From Caloramator sp. E03 (GTDB taxonomy: Bacteria; Bacillota; Clostridia; Clostridiales; Caloramatoraceae), in contig NZ_CP040093.1 of assembly GCF_006016075.1 (NCBI RefSeq), positions 1,666,501 to 1,730,500 on the forward strand: a stretch of 64,000 bases of DNA, in the 5' to 3' direction. Position numbers and translations under genes: made by a program. Below are positions 53,923 to 62,283 of the stretch, piece after piece (the stretch's first letter is position 1; each line of letters starts with the position of its first letter). Below the pieces are notes generated by a model, which ran no database searches, was not told the DNA's origin, and saw only the letters and a list, made by a program, of their open reading frames with translations.

Positions 53923-54021
53923 TTTTGTTTATTATGTATAAATTATTCATACAATTTAGACATATCATTAAAATTTATTTAGTGTTAATATTTACTAAAT
54001 GGTATTTATGGGGGGTTGCTT

Positions 54022-55131
54022 ATGGCAAAAGTTGTTTTAAAGAATATATGTAAGGTATATCCGGGTAATGTGTCCGCTGTAAAAAACGTTAACCTTGAAA
54101 TTGAAGATAAGGAGTTTGTGGTTCTTGTTGGGCCATCAGGATGTGGAAAATCTACAACTTTAAGAATGATTGCAGGGCTTGAAGAAATCACTTCTGGAGA
54201 ACTCTATATAGGGGATAAATTATGTAATGATGTAGCACCAAAGGATAGAGATATAGCTATGGTTTTCCAAAACTATGCTCTTTATCCACACATGACTGTT
54301 TATGAAAATATGGCCTTTGGGTTAAAGTTAAGAAAGGTTCCAAAGGATATTATTGACAAAAAGGTTAGGGAAGCAGCAAAGAGCCTTGATATTGAGCATC
54401 TTTTAGACAGAAAGCCAAAGGCACTATCAGGAGGGCAAAGACAAAGAGTTGCATTGGGAAGAGCAATAGTTCGTGAACCTAAGGTATTTTTAATGGACGA
54501 GCCCCTGTCAAATCTTGATGCAAAGCTGAGAGTGCAAATGAGAGCAGAGATTTCAAAACTTCATAAAAAGCTAAATACTACATTTATTTATGTTACCCAT
54601 GATCAGACTGAAGCTATGACGATGGGTACAAAGATAGTTGTAATGAAAGATGGGGTGATTCAGCAGGTAGATACTCCACAGAGAATATATGAGCATCCAG
54701 CAAATATTTTCGTAGCAGGATTTATGGGAAGTCCTCAGATGAACTTTATAAATGCAAAACTTATAAAAGAAGGAAATAAGGTGCTTGTAAGTTTTGGGAA
54801 GGTAAAACTTGCTCTTCCAGAGGATAAGGCTAATATTGTAATTGAAAAGGGATGTGTTAATAAAGAGGTTATATTCGGCATAAGACCTCAACATATAGAT
54901 GATAGTTTGGAAGCTATTAACCAAAATCCAGAAACAGTTGTCGAGGCTAAGGTGGAGTTGATAGAGCACATGGGTTCAGAGACTTATTTATATCTTATTT
55001 GTGAAGACAATAATATAATAGCACGAGTTGCACCTACAAGTAAAACCAAAACAGATGAAACGGTTAGAGTAGCATTTGAAATGAGCAATGTTCATATATT
55101 CGATAAAGAAACAGAACTATCTGTTTTTTAA
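54022..55131 (+). CDS. MsmX/UgpC-type sugar ABC transporter ATPase
   Basis: 369 residues from ATG 54022 (GGGGGG upstream). The ABC core has Walker A GPSGCGKST, signature LSGGQRQR and Walker B VFLMDEPLSNLDAK, followed by a TOBE-type C-terminal domain (about 240-369) as in MalK/UgpC/MsmX. These ATPases drive several carbohydrate importers. No binding protein or permease is encoded nearby, so it is likely a shared ATPase for importers elsewhere. Its stop overlaps the ribosome region of the regulator gene that follows (12 bases). Confidence 0.93.
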   Translation: MAKVVLKNICKVYPGNVSAVKNVNLEIEDKEFVVLVGPSGCGKSTTLRMIAGLEEITSGELYIGDKLCNDVAPKDRDIAMVFQNYALYPHMTVYENMAFGLKLRKVPKDIIDKKVREAAKSLDIEHLLDRKPKALSGGQRQRVALGRAIVREPKVFLMDEPLSNLDAKLRVQMRAEISKLHKKLNTTFIYVTHDQTEAMTMGTKIVVMKDGVIQQVDTPQRIYEHPANIFVAGFMGSPQMNFINAKLIKEGNKVLVSFGKVKLALPEDKANIVIEKGCVNKEVIFGIRPQHIDDSLEAINQNPETVVEAKVELIEHMGSETYLYLICEDNNIIARVAPTSKTKTDETVRVAFEMSNVHIFDKETELSVF

Positions 55132-55142
55132 TGGAGGATTTT

Positions 55143-56072
55143 ATGGATTTTTGTGAAGGCATTGGAAAGACATTGAATTGTAAAATAGGAGTATATGATT
55201 TAAAAGGCAACCTTATTTGTGGGGAAGATGTTGGTTATTTAAATACTGATGATATGCTTATTAAGGATGGTTTAACATACATAAAGTGTGATAAAGTAAT
55301 CGTTAGTGTAAGCTCTTTGCTTTCACAGGATGCCGTTAATTTATTAAAGCTTATAATTTATAATGTGTATGAAAAGGAGGCTGCAAATTTGATGCAGCCT
55401 ATTGAATATATTTTAAAACATGATGTGCCTTATGAAAGTTTAAAAGGAAGATATGAAGGATATAAAGCTTTATATATTAAATGCAATGAAGATATAGAGG
55501 ATGTTCTTTTAAACGTTTATAGTGGATATAATGTAGAGTTTGTTAAAGACGAAAATGGTATATATTTAATCAAAAAATTTGAAGATGATGAAAACGAGGC
55601 TAATTCAATTATAAATGGAATTTGGGATGAAAAGGGTATTAATGTAATAATAGGTTCTGGAAAAACTGTTAAGGGTGAATATACTATTAAACATTCTGCA
55701 GAAAATGCAAAGATATCAGCATATCTTGCTGAAAGGTTAGGATTTAAAAATGGTTATTTTATTTATGAAAAAATGGTAATATATGATTTGATTAATGGAT
55801 TGAGAAGGGATTTTTTAGAGAAGTTGTTTAGTAGTATTGATAATGATTTTTTAAATATTTTAAGGGATAGGGAACTTATAAATACAGCTGAAGAATTTTT
55901 AAGATGTGATTTAAACATAAGTGAAGCAGCAAGAAGGCTTTACATACATAGAAATACTCTTTTATACAGAATTGAAAAGATAAAATTAATGACAGGGCTT
56001 GATATAAAAGCTTTTGAAGAGGCTATGGTTTTTAAATTGCTTATTACAGTTTATAGACTAAAATTTAGTTGA
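55143..56072 (+). CDS. CdaR/PucR-type transcriptional regulator
   Basis: 309 residues from ATG 55143, with GGAGG six bases upstream; ATG 55131 overlaps the preceding stop. The N-terminal part (about 1-240) is a ligand or sensory region without a clear match. The C-terminal part has the PucR/CdaR helix-turn-helix, AEEFLRCDLNISEAARRLYIHRNTLLYRIEKIK (key residues NISEAA, HRNTLLYRI). Members control sugar-acid or purine use. Located after the MsmX-type ATPase with coupled translation; it may adjust that shared ATPase to sugar supply. Confidence 0.82.
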   Translation: MDFCEGIGKTLNCKIGVYDLKGNLICGEDVGYLNTDDMLIKDGLTYIKCDKVIVSVSSLLSQDAVNLLKLIIYNVYEKEAANLMQPIEYILKHDVPYESLKGRYEGYKALYIKCNEDIEDVLLNVYSGYNVEFVKDENGIYLIKKFEDDENEANSIINGIWDEKGINVIIGSGKTVKGEYTIKHSAENAKISAYLAERLGFKNGYFIYEKMVIYDLINGLRRDFLEKLFSSIDNDFLNILRDRELINTAEEFLRCDLNISEAARRLYIHRNTLLYRIEKIKLMTGLDIKAFEEAMVFKLLITVYRLKFS

Positions 56073-56132
56073 TGGAATTATTTGTTTGTGATAGCCTCTA
56101 TTTTAGGTTAAAATATAATAGGGGTTGATTTT

Positions 56133-56834
56133 ATGAAGATAAATTTAATACCATCTGTTGAATATATAAATGAAAAAGAGATAGAAGGGAAAATTGCGGT
56201 AGTTATAGATGTTTTAAGGGCAACATCGGTAATTACAACAGCTCTTTATAATGGGGCCAGTGAAGTAGTAACTACAGTAGAAATTGAAGAAGCTCTAAAT
56301 TATAGAGATAAAAATAGCATACTTGGAGGAGAGAGAAAAGCACTTAAAATTGATGGATTTGATCTTAGTAATTCTCCTTGTGAGTACAGAAAAGAAATAG
56401 TTGCAGGAAAGAGGGTAATATTAACAACAACAAATGGGACAAGAACAATAAATAAATCTATAAAGGCTGAAAGCATACTTATTGGTTGTATGCTTAATGG
56501 AAAAGCTATTGCAAAAAAAATCGTTGAATGTAATAGGGATACTTGCATAGTTTGTGCAGGAACCAAAGGAAGGTTTTCATTGGATGATTTTATTTGTGCA
56601 GGAAAGATACTAAACGATATTGTTGAATGTATTAATGTAGAGCTTGATGATTTTGCAACTGCTGCATTTTTAGCCTATAAAGATAATAGGAAGGATGTTT
56701 TGTCATATATTAAAAATGCTTCTCACTATAGGTATCTTGTTTCTATAGGACTTGAGGATGATATAAAATATTGCTTTAAAGAAGATGTTTTTGATATTGT
56801 TCCTGAGTATAAGGATGGTAGTATAAGAATATGA
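56133..56834 (+). CDS. comB: 2-phosphosulfolactate phosphatase (ComB)
   Basis: 233 residues. It removes phosphate from 2-phosphosulfolactate. The family segments AVVIDVLRATSVITTALYNG, LGGERKALKIDGFDLSNSP and TTTNGTRTI are clear, with LDDFICAGKIL near the end. In methanogens ComB makes part of coenzyme M; in spore-forming Bacillus relatives of this family are linked to sulfolactate accumulation in spores. No comA (phosphosulfolactate synthase) is adjacent. ATG 56133 is behind AGGGGTTGA. Confidence 0.9.
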   Translation: MKINLIPSVEYINEKEIEGKIAVVIDVLRATSVITTALYNGASEVVTTVEIEEALNYRDKNSILGGERKALKIDGFDLSNSPCEYRKEIVAGKRVILTTTNGTRTINKSIKAESILIGCMLNGKAIAKKIVECNRDTCIVCAGTKGRFSLDDFICAGKILNDIVECINVELDDFATAAFLAYKDNRKDVLSYIKNASHYRYLVSIGLEDDIKYCFKEDVFDIVPEYKDGSIRI

Positions 56835-56840
56835 ATAATT

Positions 56841-56902
56841 AAAGGGTTTAATATAATGTTTAAACTTTATAATAAGTTAAGCATCATATTGAACCCTTTT
56901 TT
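56841..56902 (+). terminator. Terminator of comB, possibly bidirectional
   Basis: AAAGGGTTTAATATAATG (56841-56858) pairs imperfectly with CATCATATTGAACCCTTT (56882-56899), with a T-run after. It also lies at the 3' end of the convergent methyltransferase gene. Confidence 0.75.
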
Positions 56903-56903
56903 A

Positions 56904-58076
56904 TTAGATTATTTGAAGTATAAGGAATTTAAGGTATAAAGTTTCTCCAGAATTCCAGAGCACGGGGTGGTCCTTTGCCTGAGTTCTAAATTCTATTTGC
57001 CTAATTGTTTTTTTAGCATCCTTTGCAGCATCCATTATAACATCCATAAAAAGTTCAGGATACATATAGTGGGAACAGGAACAGGTTACTAAAAAGCCTC
57101 CGGGCTTTAAAAGTTTCATGCCTCTAAGGTTAATTTCTTTATATCCTCTAATAGCTCCTTCAATGGCAGATCGGCTTTTGGTAAAAGCAGGGGGATCTAA
57201 TATTACAACGTCATACCTTCTTCCTTCCTTAACCCATTTATGAAGTACGTCAAAGGCGTTATGAACTTCAAATTTACATACGTCAGATAGATTGTTTAGT
57301 TGTGCGTTTTTCCTTGCAAATTCTACAGCATGTTCTGATACATCAAGTCCAAGTACACTTTTTGCACCAAAATAGCCAGCATGAAGAGAAAAAGAACCTG
57401 TGTGGCAAAAACAATCAAGAACATCAGAGCCTTTTACTATGTCTTTAATTGAGGCCCTGTTTTCCTTTTGATCAAGGAAATAACCAGTTTTTTGACCTTC
57501 GGCAATGTCAACATAAAATTTAACACCATTTTCAGAAGTTTGTATAGTTGTATCAAAGGGCTCAGATAAAAAACCTTTATATTGATTTAATCCTTCAAGT
57601 TCTCTAACGGGTACATCATTTCTTTCATATATTCCCTTTGGATTAAATATTTCATTTAATACTTTTACAATCGTATTTTTCCATTTATCAATACCGTAAG
57701 CAAGGGTTTGGATTACAAGATAATCACTGTATTTGTCTACAATAAGTGCAGGTAGGAAATCTGCCTCACCAAAAACTACTCTGCAGCATGTAGTTTCAAT
57801 AACTTTTTTTCTATATTCCCAAGCTGCTTTTATTCTCCTTCTAAAAAACTCTTCATCTATTTCTTCGTTTTTATCTCTTGTCATAATTCTAACTGTAATT
57901 TGGGATTTAGGATTAATATATCCTTTTCCTATAAATTTTTCTTTAAAATTATATACCTCAACAATATCTCCAATGTTATAATCACCAATTATTTTTTCTA
58001 TTTCATTTGAATAAACCCATGGATGACCATCTTCTACTCTAAGGCCCTTTTTATAACCAAGATATACCTTTGCCAT
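56904..58076 (-). CDS. RlmI-type class I rRNA methyltransferase
   Basis: 390 residues. An N-terminal PUA domain (KGLRVEDGHPWVYSNEIE) is followed by a SAM-dependent methyltransferase: VLDCFCHTGSFSLHAGYFGA is the SAM-binding loop, VILDPPAFTKS the catalytic segment, and SCSHYMYPELF the terminal motif. It resembles RlmI (23S rRNA m5C1962). The start ATG 58076 has TGGAGGAAT upstream. It lies convergent to comB. Confidence 0.92.
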   Translation of the reverse strand: MAKVYLGYKKGLRVEDGHPWVYSNEIEKIIGDYNIGDIVEVYNFKEKFIGKGYINPKSQITVRIMTRDKNEEIDEEFFRRRIKAAWEYRKKVIETTCCRVVFGEADFLPALIVDKYSDYLVIQTLAYGIDKWKNTIVKVLNEIFNPKGIYERNDVPVRELEGLNQYKGFLSEPFDTTIQTSENGVKFYVDIAEGQKTGYFLDQKENRASIKDIVKGSDVLDCFCHTGSFSLHAGYFGAKSVLGLDVSEHAVEFARKNAQLNNLSDVCKFEVHNAFDVLHKWVKEGRRYDVVILDPPAFTKSRSAIEGAIRGYKEINLRGMKLLKPGGFLVTCSCSHYMYPELFMDVIMDAAKDAKKTIRQIEFRTQAKDHPVLWNSGETLYLKFLILQII

Positions 58077-58152
58077 TTGAATTCCTCCATATTATAAATT
58101 ACATTAGTAGTATAGCATAATATAGAAAAAAATAAACAGGCATAGGCCTGTT

Positions 58153-58497
58153 TTATTTATGTTTATTTACATAATCTCTTAATATATGTATATCATTAAG
58201 ATTTAGTGATATAAATTCTCCTCCTGATGTATATATTCCGTTATCAACCTTGCTCCAATTTATTTTGACCATAGCTTTAAAAGGGATATTATCTTCAACT
58301 CTAAAATAAAATGATAGAAAACTTTGAACAGGAATATAAAAATTTGACTGTAGACATATCCCGGTTTCTGAAACGTTTAATACAAAAAGATGTCCCTCTT
58401 CTTTGAAGGTTCTTTGTTCACCATTATACATTAAAGTAGGATAAAGTATCTCACAGTCCATATCAGCTCTTTCATATCTGCGCCTTTCTACCCCAAT
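58153..58497 (-). CDS. PilZ-domain c-di-GMP-binding protein with an apparent ATT start
   Basis: 115 residues if started at ATT 58497, 103 codons including stop if started at ATG 58461. The upstream in-frame codons encode GVERRRYERAD, which contains the RxxxR motif (RRYER) needed for c-di-GMP binding; the second motif NVSETG (NxSxxG) follows. An ideal AGGAGG (58509-58504) lies six bases before the ATT, and no ATG, GTG or TTG in this frame is better placed. The domain is full only with the longer start, so I prefer it. ATT initiation is rare and would itself limit synthesis. Confidence 0.78.
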   Translation of the reverse strand: MGVERRRYERADMDCEILYPTLMYNGEQRTFKEEGHLFVLNVSETGICLQSNFYIPVQSFLSFYFRVEDNIPFKAMVKINWSKVDNGIYTSGGEFISLNLNDIHILRDYVNKHK

Positions 58498-58626
58498 CCA
58501 ATCCCTCCTAGACCATTTTATAATATTATATCAAAATTAATAACTGTTTGTAATATTAAATATTTCAAATATAATACATTAAATGTAATTAACGGTGCAA
58601 AATAATATTAGAATGGAGGGATAGTA

Positions 58627-58944
58627 TTGAAGGTTTTTTGGAAGGTAGCTTTAGCTGATGTTATTATAATATTTGTATCATTTATGCTTTTTTCAGCGCT
58701 GATACCCGGTGATAAAAGACATAAAATATGGGAAAAGTATATAAGTTCCTTTTCAAAGTTTGTAATATACATTTTTGCAGTTACTATTGCAGTTAATGTT
58801 ATTACTGCACTTATTGTATATGCCTTAAGATATCAAAGGTATCTTAATATTATTGCACCATCAGTACAATCAATTGTAATAGGATTCATTGCATCATGTG
58901 TACCAAGGCGCGGGGTTGAGCATGATAAAGATAAAAATAGATAA
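58627..58944 (+). CDS. Small membrane protein of unknown function
   Basis: 105 residues from TTG 58627 (AATGGAGGGATAG upstream). Two to three membrane helices (VALADVIIIFVSFMLFSALI, FVIYIFAVTIAVNVITALIVY and a shorter IVIGFIASCV), a charged loop PGDKRHKIWEKY and a basic, acidic-mixed tail PRRGVEHDKDKNR. Not recognised. It is single and is followed by a strong terminator. Confidence 0.6.
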   Translation: MKVFWKVALADVIIIFVSFMLFSALIPGDKRHKIWEKYISSFSKFVIYIFAVTIAVNVITALIVYALRYQRYLNIIAPSVQSIVIGFIASCVPRRGVEHDKDKNR

Positions 58945-58946
58945 AA

Positions 58947-58980
58947 TATATATGGCGAATTTATTCGCCATATATATTTT
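58947..58980 (+). terminator. Terminator before the tRNA genes
   Basis: ATATATGGCGAA and TTCGCCATATAT form a perfect stem with a TTTA loop, followed by ATTTT. Confidence 0.85.
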
Positions 58981-59001
58981 AAAAAAAGATATAAATTATT
59001 G

Positions 59002-59030
59002 TTGCAAAAATTTTAAAGTTGGTATATAAT
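59002..59030 (+). promoter_or_regulatory. Promoter of the tRNA-Pro genes
   Basis: TTGCAA (59002-59007) and TATAAT (59025-59030) with an exact 17-base spacer, 16 bases before the first tRNA. Confidence 0.85.
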
Positions 59031-59046
59031 AAATGTTGTTAGGCAA

Positions 59047-59122
59047 CGGGGTGTGGCGCAGATGGGAGCGCGCGTGGTTTGGGACCATGAGGTCGCAGGT
59101 TCAATCCCTGTCACCCCGACCA
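59047..59122 (+). tRNA. tRNA-Pro (TGG)
   Basis: 76 bases. Acceptor stem CGGGGTG/CACCCCG, discriminator A and an encoded CCA end. The anticodon loop TTTGGGA carries TGG. The T arm is GCAGG-TTCAATC-CCTGT. The long overlapping ORF at 59033-59215 is only a shadow of the two tRNA genes. Confidence 0.95.
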
Positions 59123-59154
59123 ATTGGTTTAGCTTATGCTAAACCAATTTTTTT
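59123..59154 (+). terminator. Terminator between the two tRNA-Pro genes
   Basis: ATTGGTTTAGC and GCTAAACCAAT form a perfect 11-base stem with a TTAT loop, then seven T. It starts right at the CCA end of the first tRNA and leaves no room for a separate promoter before the second. Confidence 0.85.
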
Positions 59155-59171
59155 AAGTTTTTATACCTTTG

Positions 59172-59247
59172 CGGGGCGTAGCGCAGATGGTAGCGTGCGT
59201 GGTTCGGGACCATGAGGCCGCAGGTTCAAGTCCTGTCGCCCCGACCA
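59172..59247 (+). tRNA. tRNA-Pro (CGG)
   Basis: 76 bases. Acceptor stem CGGGGCG/CGCCCCG, discriminator A and an encoded CCA. The anticodon loop TTCGGGA carries CGG, which reads the rare codon CCG. The body is nearly the same as the TGG tRNA, so the two are a recent duplication with acceptor and anticodon changes. Confidence 0.95.
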
Positions 59248-59259
59248 GAGGAGAAAGAG

Positions 59260-59295
59260 AACCCTGTAACTTTTAAAAAGTTACAGGGTTTATTT
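59260..59295 (+). terminator. Terminator of the tRNA-Pro unit
   Basis: AACCCTGTAACTTTT and AAAAGTTACAGGGTT form a 15-base stem, followed by TATTTACTTTT, 12 bases after the second tRNA. Confidence 0.8.
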
Positions 59296-59307
59296 ACTTT
59301 TATAGTA

Positions 59308-60678
59308 TTATTTCAAAAAACTTTCTCCTACTTTATATACATCACCAGCTCCCATTGTAATTAATATGTCTCCTCCATGAAGTTCTTTTTTCAAATAGTC
59401 AACAATATCATCAAAGGATTTGATAAATTCAACATTGACTCCATTTTGATAAATTGCATCACAGAGCATTTCGGAGCTAACAACTCCTGTATCCTTCTCC
59501 CTTGCAGCATATATATCGGTTAAAATTAGTTTGTCTACGTCATTAAATGCAGAGGCAAATTCATTAAATAGAGATATAGTTCTACTATAAGTGTGAGGTT
59601 GAAAAACGCAATAAATTCTATTATGGGGATAATTTTTAGCAGCTTTAAGTGTTGCTTTTATCTCAGCAGGATGATGAGCATAATCATCTATTACTACAAC
59701 GCCATTATTTTCTCCTTTTTTCTCAAATCTTCTATGAGTGCCTTTAAAGTCTAAAAGGCTTTGGGCCATTATTTTTTTATCAATCTGAAGGAAATTACAA
59801 CAAGCTATTGAAGCTAAAGCATTTAATATATTATGTTCACCAGGTATTGAAAGCTTAAAATTGTAGTAGGGGGATCCTTTGTAAAGTGCAGTAAAGGAGG
59901 GGCAACCCTTTTCATCATATACTATATTAGTAGCAGTAAAATCGCCTTTATTTATTCCATAAGATATTTTGTTACAGTTTACTTTTTCTATTATATCTAC
60001 TACCCTCTTATCTTCTGCATAAGCTATTAAACAGCCGTTTTTAGGTATAAGTTGTGCAAATTTAAAAAAGGATTCATGTATTTCATCTATATCCTTATAA
60101 CAATCAAGATGGTCTGCGTCTATATTAAGTATTAGCCCTATATAAGGATAGAATTTTAGAAAACTCTTTTTATATTCACAGGCTTCTGTTACAAAATATG
60201 GACTTTTCCCTGGCCTTACATTACCTTTTATAGCATCTACTTCTCCTCCAACCATAATTGTAGGGTCAAGGTTGGCATTAAGAAGTATAAGGGAAACCAT
60301 TGAGGTAGTAGTAGTTTTACCATGAGTTCCAGAAATAGCTATTCCTTTGCTGTATTTTCTCATTATTTGACCTAAAAACTCTGCTCTATCCATAATCTCA
60401 AGATTTAATCTTTTTGCCTCTATAAGTTCAGGATTATCTTCTTTTATTGCAGCTGTATAAACAACAATATCGGCTCCATGAACGTTTGAAGCATCATGGC
60501 CAATATATATTTTTGCCCCAAGATTTTGAAGTTTTTCTGTAAGGTTTGATGATACTCTATCAGAACCAGATACGGTATAGCCATAATCTATAAGTATTTC
60601 GGCAAGACCGCTCATACTAATCCCGCCGATACCAATAAAATGGACTCTTTTTTTACTATCTTCAAACAAGTCAAACAT
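59308..60678 (-). CDS. murC: UDP-N-acetylmuramate-L-alanine ligase
   Basis: 456 residues. Adds the first amino acid, L-alanine, to UDP-MurNAc in cell-wall synthesis. The UDP site FIGIGGISMSGLAEIL, the ATP loop ISGTHGKTTTTSM and the segment IDDYAHHPAEIKATLKA are all present, and the length is normal. ATG 60678 has GGAGTGATAT upstream. It is transcribed away from purR and lies next to the tRNA terminator. Confidence 0.97.
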   Translation of the reverse strand: MFDLFEDSKKRVHFIGIGGISMSGLAEILIDYGYTVSGSDRVSSNLTEKLQNLGAKIYIGHDASNVHGADIVVYTAAIKEDNPELIEAKRLNLEIMDRAEFLGQIMRKYSKGIAISGTHGKTTTTSMVSLILLNANLDPTIMVGGEVDAIKGNVRPGKSPYFVTEACEYKKSFLKFYPYIGLILNIDADHLDCYKDIDEIHESFFKFAQLIPKNGCLIAYAEDKRVVDIIEKVNCNKISYGINKGDFTATNIVYDEKGCPSFTALYKGSPYYNFKLSIPGEHNILNALASIACCNFLQIDKKIMAQSLLDFKGTHRRFEKKGENNGVVVIDDYAHHPAEIKATLKAAKNYPHNRIYCVFQPHTYSRTISLFNEFASAFNDVDKLILTDIYAAREKDTGVVSSEMLCDAIYQNGVNVEFIKSFDDIVDYLKKELHGGDILITMGAGDVYKVGESFLK

Positions 60679-60937
60679 TATATCACTCCTAAAATATCTT
60701 ATATGTTATAATTATAGACAAAATAATTATAACATAATACATTTTTATAGAATAACAAAATATAAGTTTTCGTTATTGAAAATCTATTATTTTCTTGAAA
60801 TATTTTTAGCAATGATTTAGAATGAAATTTAAGATAAAAAGTACAAAAATCATTCGTATTTTTCTTTTCTTATAAGTTTTATGAATAAAATTTAACTTTT
60901 ATGACAAAAATATATAGAAATGATAGGATGTGGTACT

Positions 60938-61765
60938 ATGAAGCGTTTACATAGAAAAGAACGGGTTGCTGCGATACTTAAAATACTTACAGATAATCCT
61001 AATAAAGTAATCAGCCTTGGATATTTTTCTGATATATTTCAATCTGCAAGGTCGACTTTAAGCGAAGATATTGCAATAATAAAGGGTGTTGTTGAAAATC
61101 TTGAATGTGGTATTGTAGAAACTATACCTGGTGCTGCTGGAGGGGTAAAATTTGTTCCAGGTCTTTCAAAAAAAGAAGAACAACAGTTTATTGAAGAACT
61201 ATGCAGTCAAATAAAAAATCCTTCAAGAATAATTCCAGGGGGATTTTTATATATGAATGATATAATAAATTCTCCTGATATAGCAACAAAGATAGGAATT
61301 ATATTTAGCCAAAATTTTAGGAGTAAAGATCCCGATTATGTTATTACAGTTGAAACAAAAGGAATACCAATTGCATTAATGACAGCAAAGGCATTAAATG
61401 TTCCTCTTATTATTGTAAGGCGAAATAGTAAGGTTACAGAAGGTTCAACGGTTAGTATTAATTATGTATCTGGTTCTTCAAAGAGAATACAGACAATGAG
61501 TCTTTCAAAGCGTTCTGTTCAAAAAGGAAGCAAGTGTATATTCATTGATGACTTTATGAAAGCAGGAGGTACTGCGAATGGTATAATTGAACTTATGAGA
61601 GAGTTTGAATCTTCTGTTGTAGGTATAGGCATACTTATTGAAGCTTTTACTGAAGGTAAGAAACTTGTAGAAGATTATATGTCACTAATAAAGCTTGAGT
61701 CAGTTAATGAAGAAACTGGAGAGATAGTATTAACTCCATCAGGCAATTTTAAGGCTTTTAAATAA
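60938..61765 (+). CDS. purR: Purine operon repressor PurR
   Basis: 275 residues from ATG 60938, preceded by TAGGATGTGG; a shorter-looking start at 60920 is less likely. An N-terminal winged helix (RLHRKERVAAILKILTDNPN, then SDIFQSARSTLSEDI) is joined to a phosphoribosyltransferase-like domain with the PRPP loop CIFIDDFMKAGGTANGI. It represses purine genes when PRPP is low. The order purR-spoVG-glmU-prs is the common Firmicute arrangement. Confidence 0.93.
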   Translation: MKRLHRKERVAAILKILTDNPNKVISLGYFSDIFQSARSTLSEDIAIIKGVVENLECGIVETIPGAAGGVKFVPGLSKKEEQQFIEELCSQIKNPSRIIPGGFLYMNDIINSPDIATKIGIIFSQNFRSKDPDYVITVETKGIPIALMTAKALNVPLIIVRRNSKVTEGSTVSINYVSGSSKRIQTMSLSKRSVQKGSKCIFIDDFMKAGGTANGIIELMREFESSVVGIGILIEAFTEGKKLVEDYMSLIKLESVNEETGEIVLTPSGNFKAFK

Positions 61766-61811
61766 TTTATATAAATTCAAAAAATTTTTTATAAATTTAT
61801 ATTTTTATAGC

Positions 61812-61837
61812 AGGAAAATTAAAAAAAATGAAGAATT
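61812..61837 (+). promoter_or_regulatory. Sigma-H-like promoter of spoVG
   Basis: AGGAAAA (61812-61818), 14 bases, then GAATT (61833-61837). Both boxes and the spacing match the sigma-H promoter of Bacillus subtilis spoVG (AGGATTT, 14 bases, GAATT), including the preceding GC. The start would be about 30 bases before the ATG at 61873. Confidence 0.75.
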
Positions 61838-61872
61838 ATAAAGTAATAAGCAACTGGGAAGGTGGTGAAACC

Positions 61873-62154
61873 ATGCAAATTACAGATGTAAGGGTAAGAA
61901 AGATAACAAATGAAGGTAAGATGAAAGCAATTGTTTCAGTAACATTTGATAATGCATTTGTAGTACATGATATCAAAGTAATAGATGGACAAAACGGTCT
62001 TTTTATTGCTATGCCAAGTAGAAAGACTCCTGATGGAGAATTTAAAGACATTGCTCATCCAATCAATACTGAAACAAGAGAAGCTATTCAGTCAGCAATA
62101 CTTGCTGAGTATGAGAAGGTAAAAAACAACTCAGAAGCAGAATCCAATCAGTAA
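61873..62154 (+). CDS. spoVG: Septation protein SpoVG
   Basis: 93 residues from ATG 61873 behind GGTGGTGA; the longer frame from 61828 runs over the promoter. The sequence [30 protein letters not shown] and [23 protein letters not shown] is SpoVG throughout. It is a small RNA/DNA-binding regulator that acts in asymmetric septation, and its sigma-H-like promoter fits early sporulation. Followed by its own terminator at 62160-62185. Confidence 0.97.
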   Translation: MQITDVRVRKITNEGKMKAIVSVTFDNAFVVHDIKVIDGQNGLFIAMPSRKTPDGEFKDIAHPINTETREAIQSAILAEYEKVKNNSEAESNQ

Positions 62155-62159
62155 TAAAG

Positions 62160-62185
62160 AGGAAGTCAAGTGACTTCCTTTTTAT
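62160..62185 (+). terminator. Terminator of spoVG
   Basis: AGGAAGTCA and TGACTTCCT (62160-62168, 62171-62179) form a 9-base stem with a 2-base loop, then TTTTAT. Confidence 0.85.
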
Positions 62186-62283
62186 ATGTATATTAAAAAA
62201 ATGTTAATTATAATTGAATAAAATAGATTATTGAAATATAATAAAATAAGTTGATTTATATAAAAATTAGTTGAGGTGCTGTT

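Noticed and set aside
59033-59215. 60-codon plus-strand ORF across the tRNA region
   Set aside because: It overlaps both tRNA-Pro genes; its codons follow the tRNA bodies and it has no protein-like features.
60679-60937. PurBox-like CGAA elements between murC and purR
   Set aside because: Two ACGAA-like words occur but in the same orientation and far apart, unlike the paired inverted PurBoxes.
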